Positions 5,000 through 5,550 of a DNA stretch of 5,550 nt are shown here, in pieces; the first letter of the stretch is position 1, and every line of letters starts with the position of its first letter. This DNA comes from Rhodoferax sp. (GTDB lineage Bacteria > Pseudomonadota > Gammaproteobacteria > Burkholderiales > Burkholderiaceae_C): the NCBI GenBank assembly GCA_029865675.1, contig JARXAU010000222.1:1-5550 (forward strand), in the 5' to 3' direction. Below the pieces are notes generated by a model that was given only the letters and a program-made list of their open reading frames with translations, ran no database searches and had not been told where the DNA came from. The translations under genes were made by a program, and so were the position numbers.

Positions 5000-5550
5000 A
5001 TGAGCGTTTGGCTGTCCATCTTGGTGCAGAGTCCGGCGCATTCGTCGCTTGGCCCTGTCCTCACTTACCGCAGCGCCGTGCCGCTTGCCGAAGGCACGCT
5101 GGTGCGCGTGCCATTGGGCAAACGCGAGACCTTGGGTGTGGTGTGGCCCGTTGCGGAAAACGATGCAGTTGGCGAGATCGCGGAAGACAAAGTGCGTGAA
5201 ATCACGGGCGTACTGGACGTCGTCGCGCCCTTGGGGCTGGCCTGGCAGCAGTTGGTTCGCTTCGCCGCGCAGTACTACCAACGGTCCATTGGAGAAGTCG
5301 CACTAGCCGCCCTGCCTCCCCAGTTGCGCGACCTCACCCCCCAGCAGATGCAACGCAGGCGCTTGCGAAGCCAAGCGGCCAACGCCAAGGTGATAGCTTC
5401 ACCGGACGCGTCTTCAGGGCTGGGCGCGTCGCATGGCGCAGGGCCAGAGCCCGTGCCGGTTTTGACGCCAGAGCAGTCGACCGTGGTCGAACAAATCGAA
5501 GGCTCAACGGGGCCCTTTTTGCTGTTTGGGGCCACTGGCAGCGGCAAAAC
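5000..5550 (+). CDS. priA: Primosomal protein N' (replication restart helicase PriA), 5' part
   Basis: PriA is a DExH-type 3'-to-5' helicase that recognises stalled forks and loads the replisome outside the origin. The window holds 183 codons plus two bases. Residues 1 to about 105 form the 3'-DNA-binding domain (VWLSILVQSP, LVRVPLGKRETLGVVW, FAAQYYQRSIGEVALAALP). Residues about 110-153 are a low-complexity Ala/Pro/Gly/Ser-rich linker. The helicase domain begins at LTPEQ (155-159) and reaches Walker A GATGSGK (177-183), where the window ends. The start is secure: ATG 5000 has GGAA (4987-4990) 9 bases upstream, and an in-frame TGA lies at 4994-4996. The segment between the DNA-binding domain and Walker A is about 47 residues shorter than in E. 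coli PriA (Walker A lysine K230 there, K183 here), so the winged-helix domain seems absent or eroded. Confidence 0.94.
   Translation, partial: MSVWLSILVQSPAHSSLGPVLTYRSAVPLAEGTLVRVPLGKRETLGVVWPVAENDAVGEIAEDKVREITGVLDVVAPLGLAWQQLVRFAAQYYQRSIGEVALAALPPQLRDLTPQQMQRRRLRSQAANAKVIASPDASSGLGASHGAGPEPVPVLTPEQSTVVEQIEGSTGPFLLFGATGSGK

Noticed and set aside
1..5550. CRISPR array, insertion sequence or phage gene
   Set aside because: There are no regularly spaced repeats, no transposase or integrase frame, and the genes are ordinary chromosomal ones.

Overview
This window looks like chromosomal DNA of a betaproteobacterium, most probably a Comamonadaceae member of the Rhodoferax/Polaromonas/Acidovorax type. 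That placement is from memory of protein families: the HemE and PriA sequences, a dynamin-like GTPase of a type I associate with Burkholderiales, and PilG/PilH response regulators. No database search was possible.

Layout. Positions 1-732 (minus strand) hold two CheY-like response regulators of the type IV pilus (twitching) chemosensory system: pilG (334-732) and, translationally coupled to it, the 5' part of pilH (334 down to 1, cut by the window edge). Positions 857-2812 (minus) encode a 651-residue dynamin-family GTPase with a GTG start and its own plausible sigma70 promoter. Positions 2813-3037 separate this GTPase from the divergent hemE. They contain an AT-rich promoter block, three successive hairpins, and an intrinsic terminator that ends only about 30 bases before the hemE start. 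Positions 3038-4201 (plus) encode uroporphyrinogen decarboxylase (HemE). Positions 4202-4999 are an 800-base non-coding interval. Positions 5000-5550 (plus) are the 5' end of priA (primosomal helicase), truncated by the window edge inside its Walker A motif.

The two most interesting regions are non-coding. The hemE-priA interval carries a perfect DnaA box (TTATCCACA), one TTATNCACA box and several near-boxes. Part of this is a 25-base direct repeat with one mismatch. The interval also has three exact matches to the IHF consensus, two of them forming a 20/23 inverted repeat, plus AT-rich blocks. The DnaA repeat and an IHF-like site occur twice with the same 53-base offset. This resembles a replication-control locus (oriC-like, or a DnaA-titration/reactivation site), fittingly next to priA. 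The second region is the hemE leader, whose hairpin-plus-T-tract sits where any upstream promoter must read through it. That suggests transcription attenuation of haem synthesis or a leader-derived small RNA.

The genes appear to be independent units: pilus signalling, an orphan dynamin-like GTPase, haem biosynthesis and replication restart. No mobile element, CRISPR array, tRNA or rRNA was seen.
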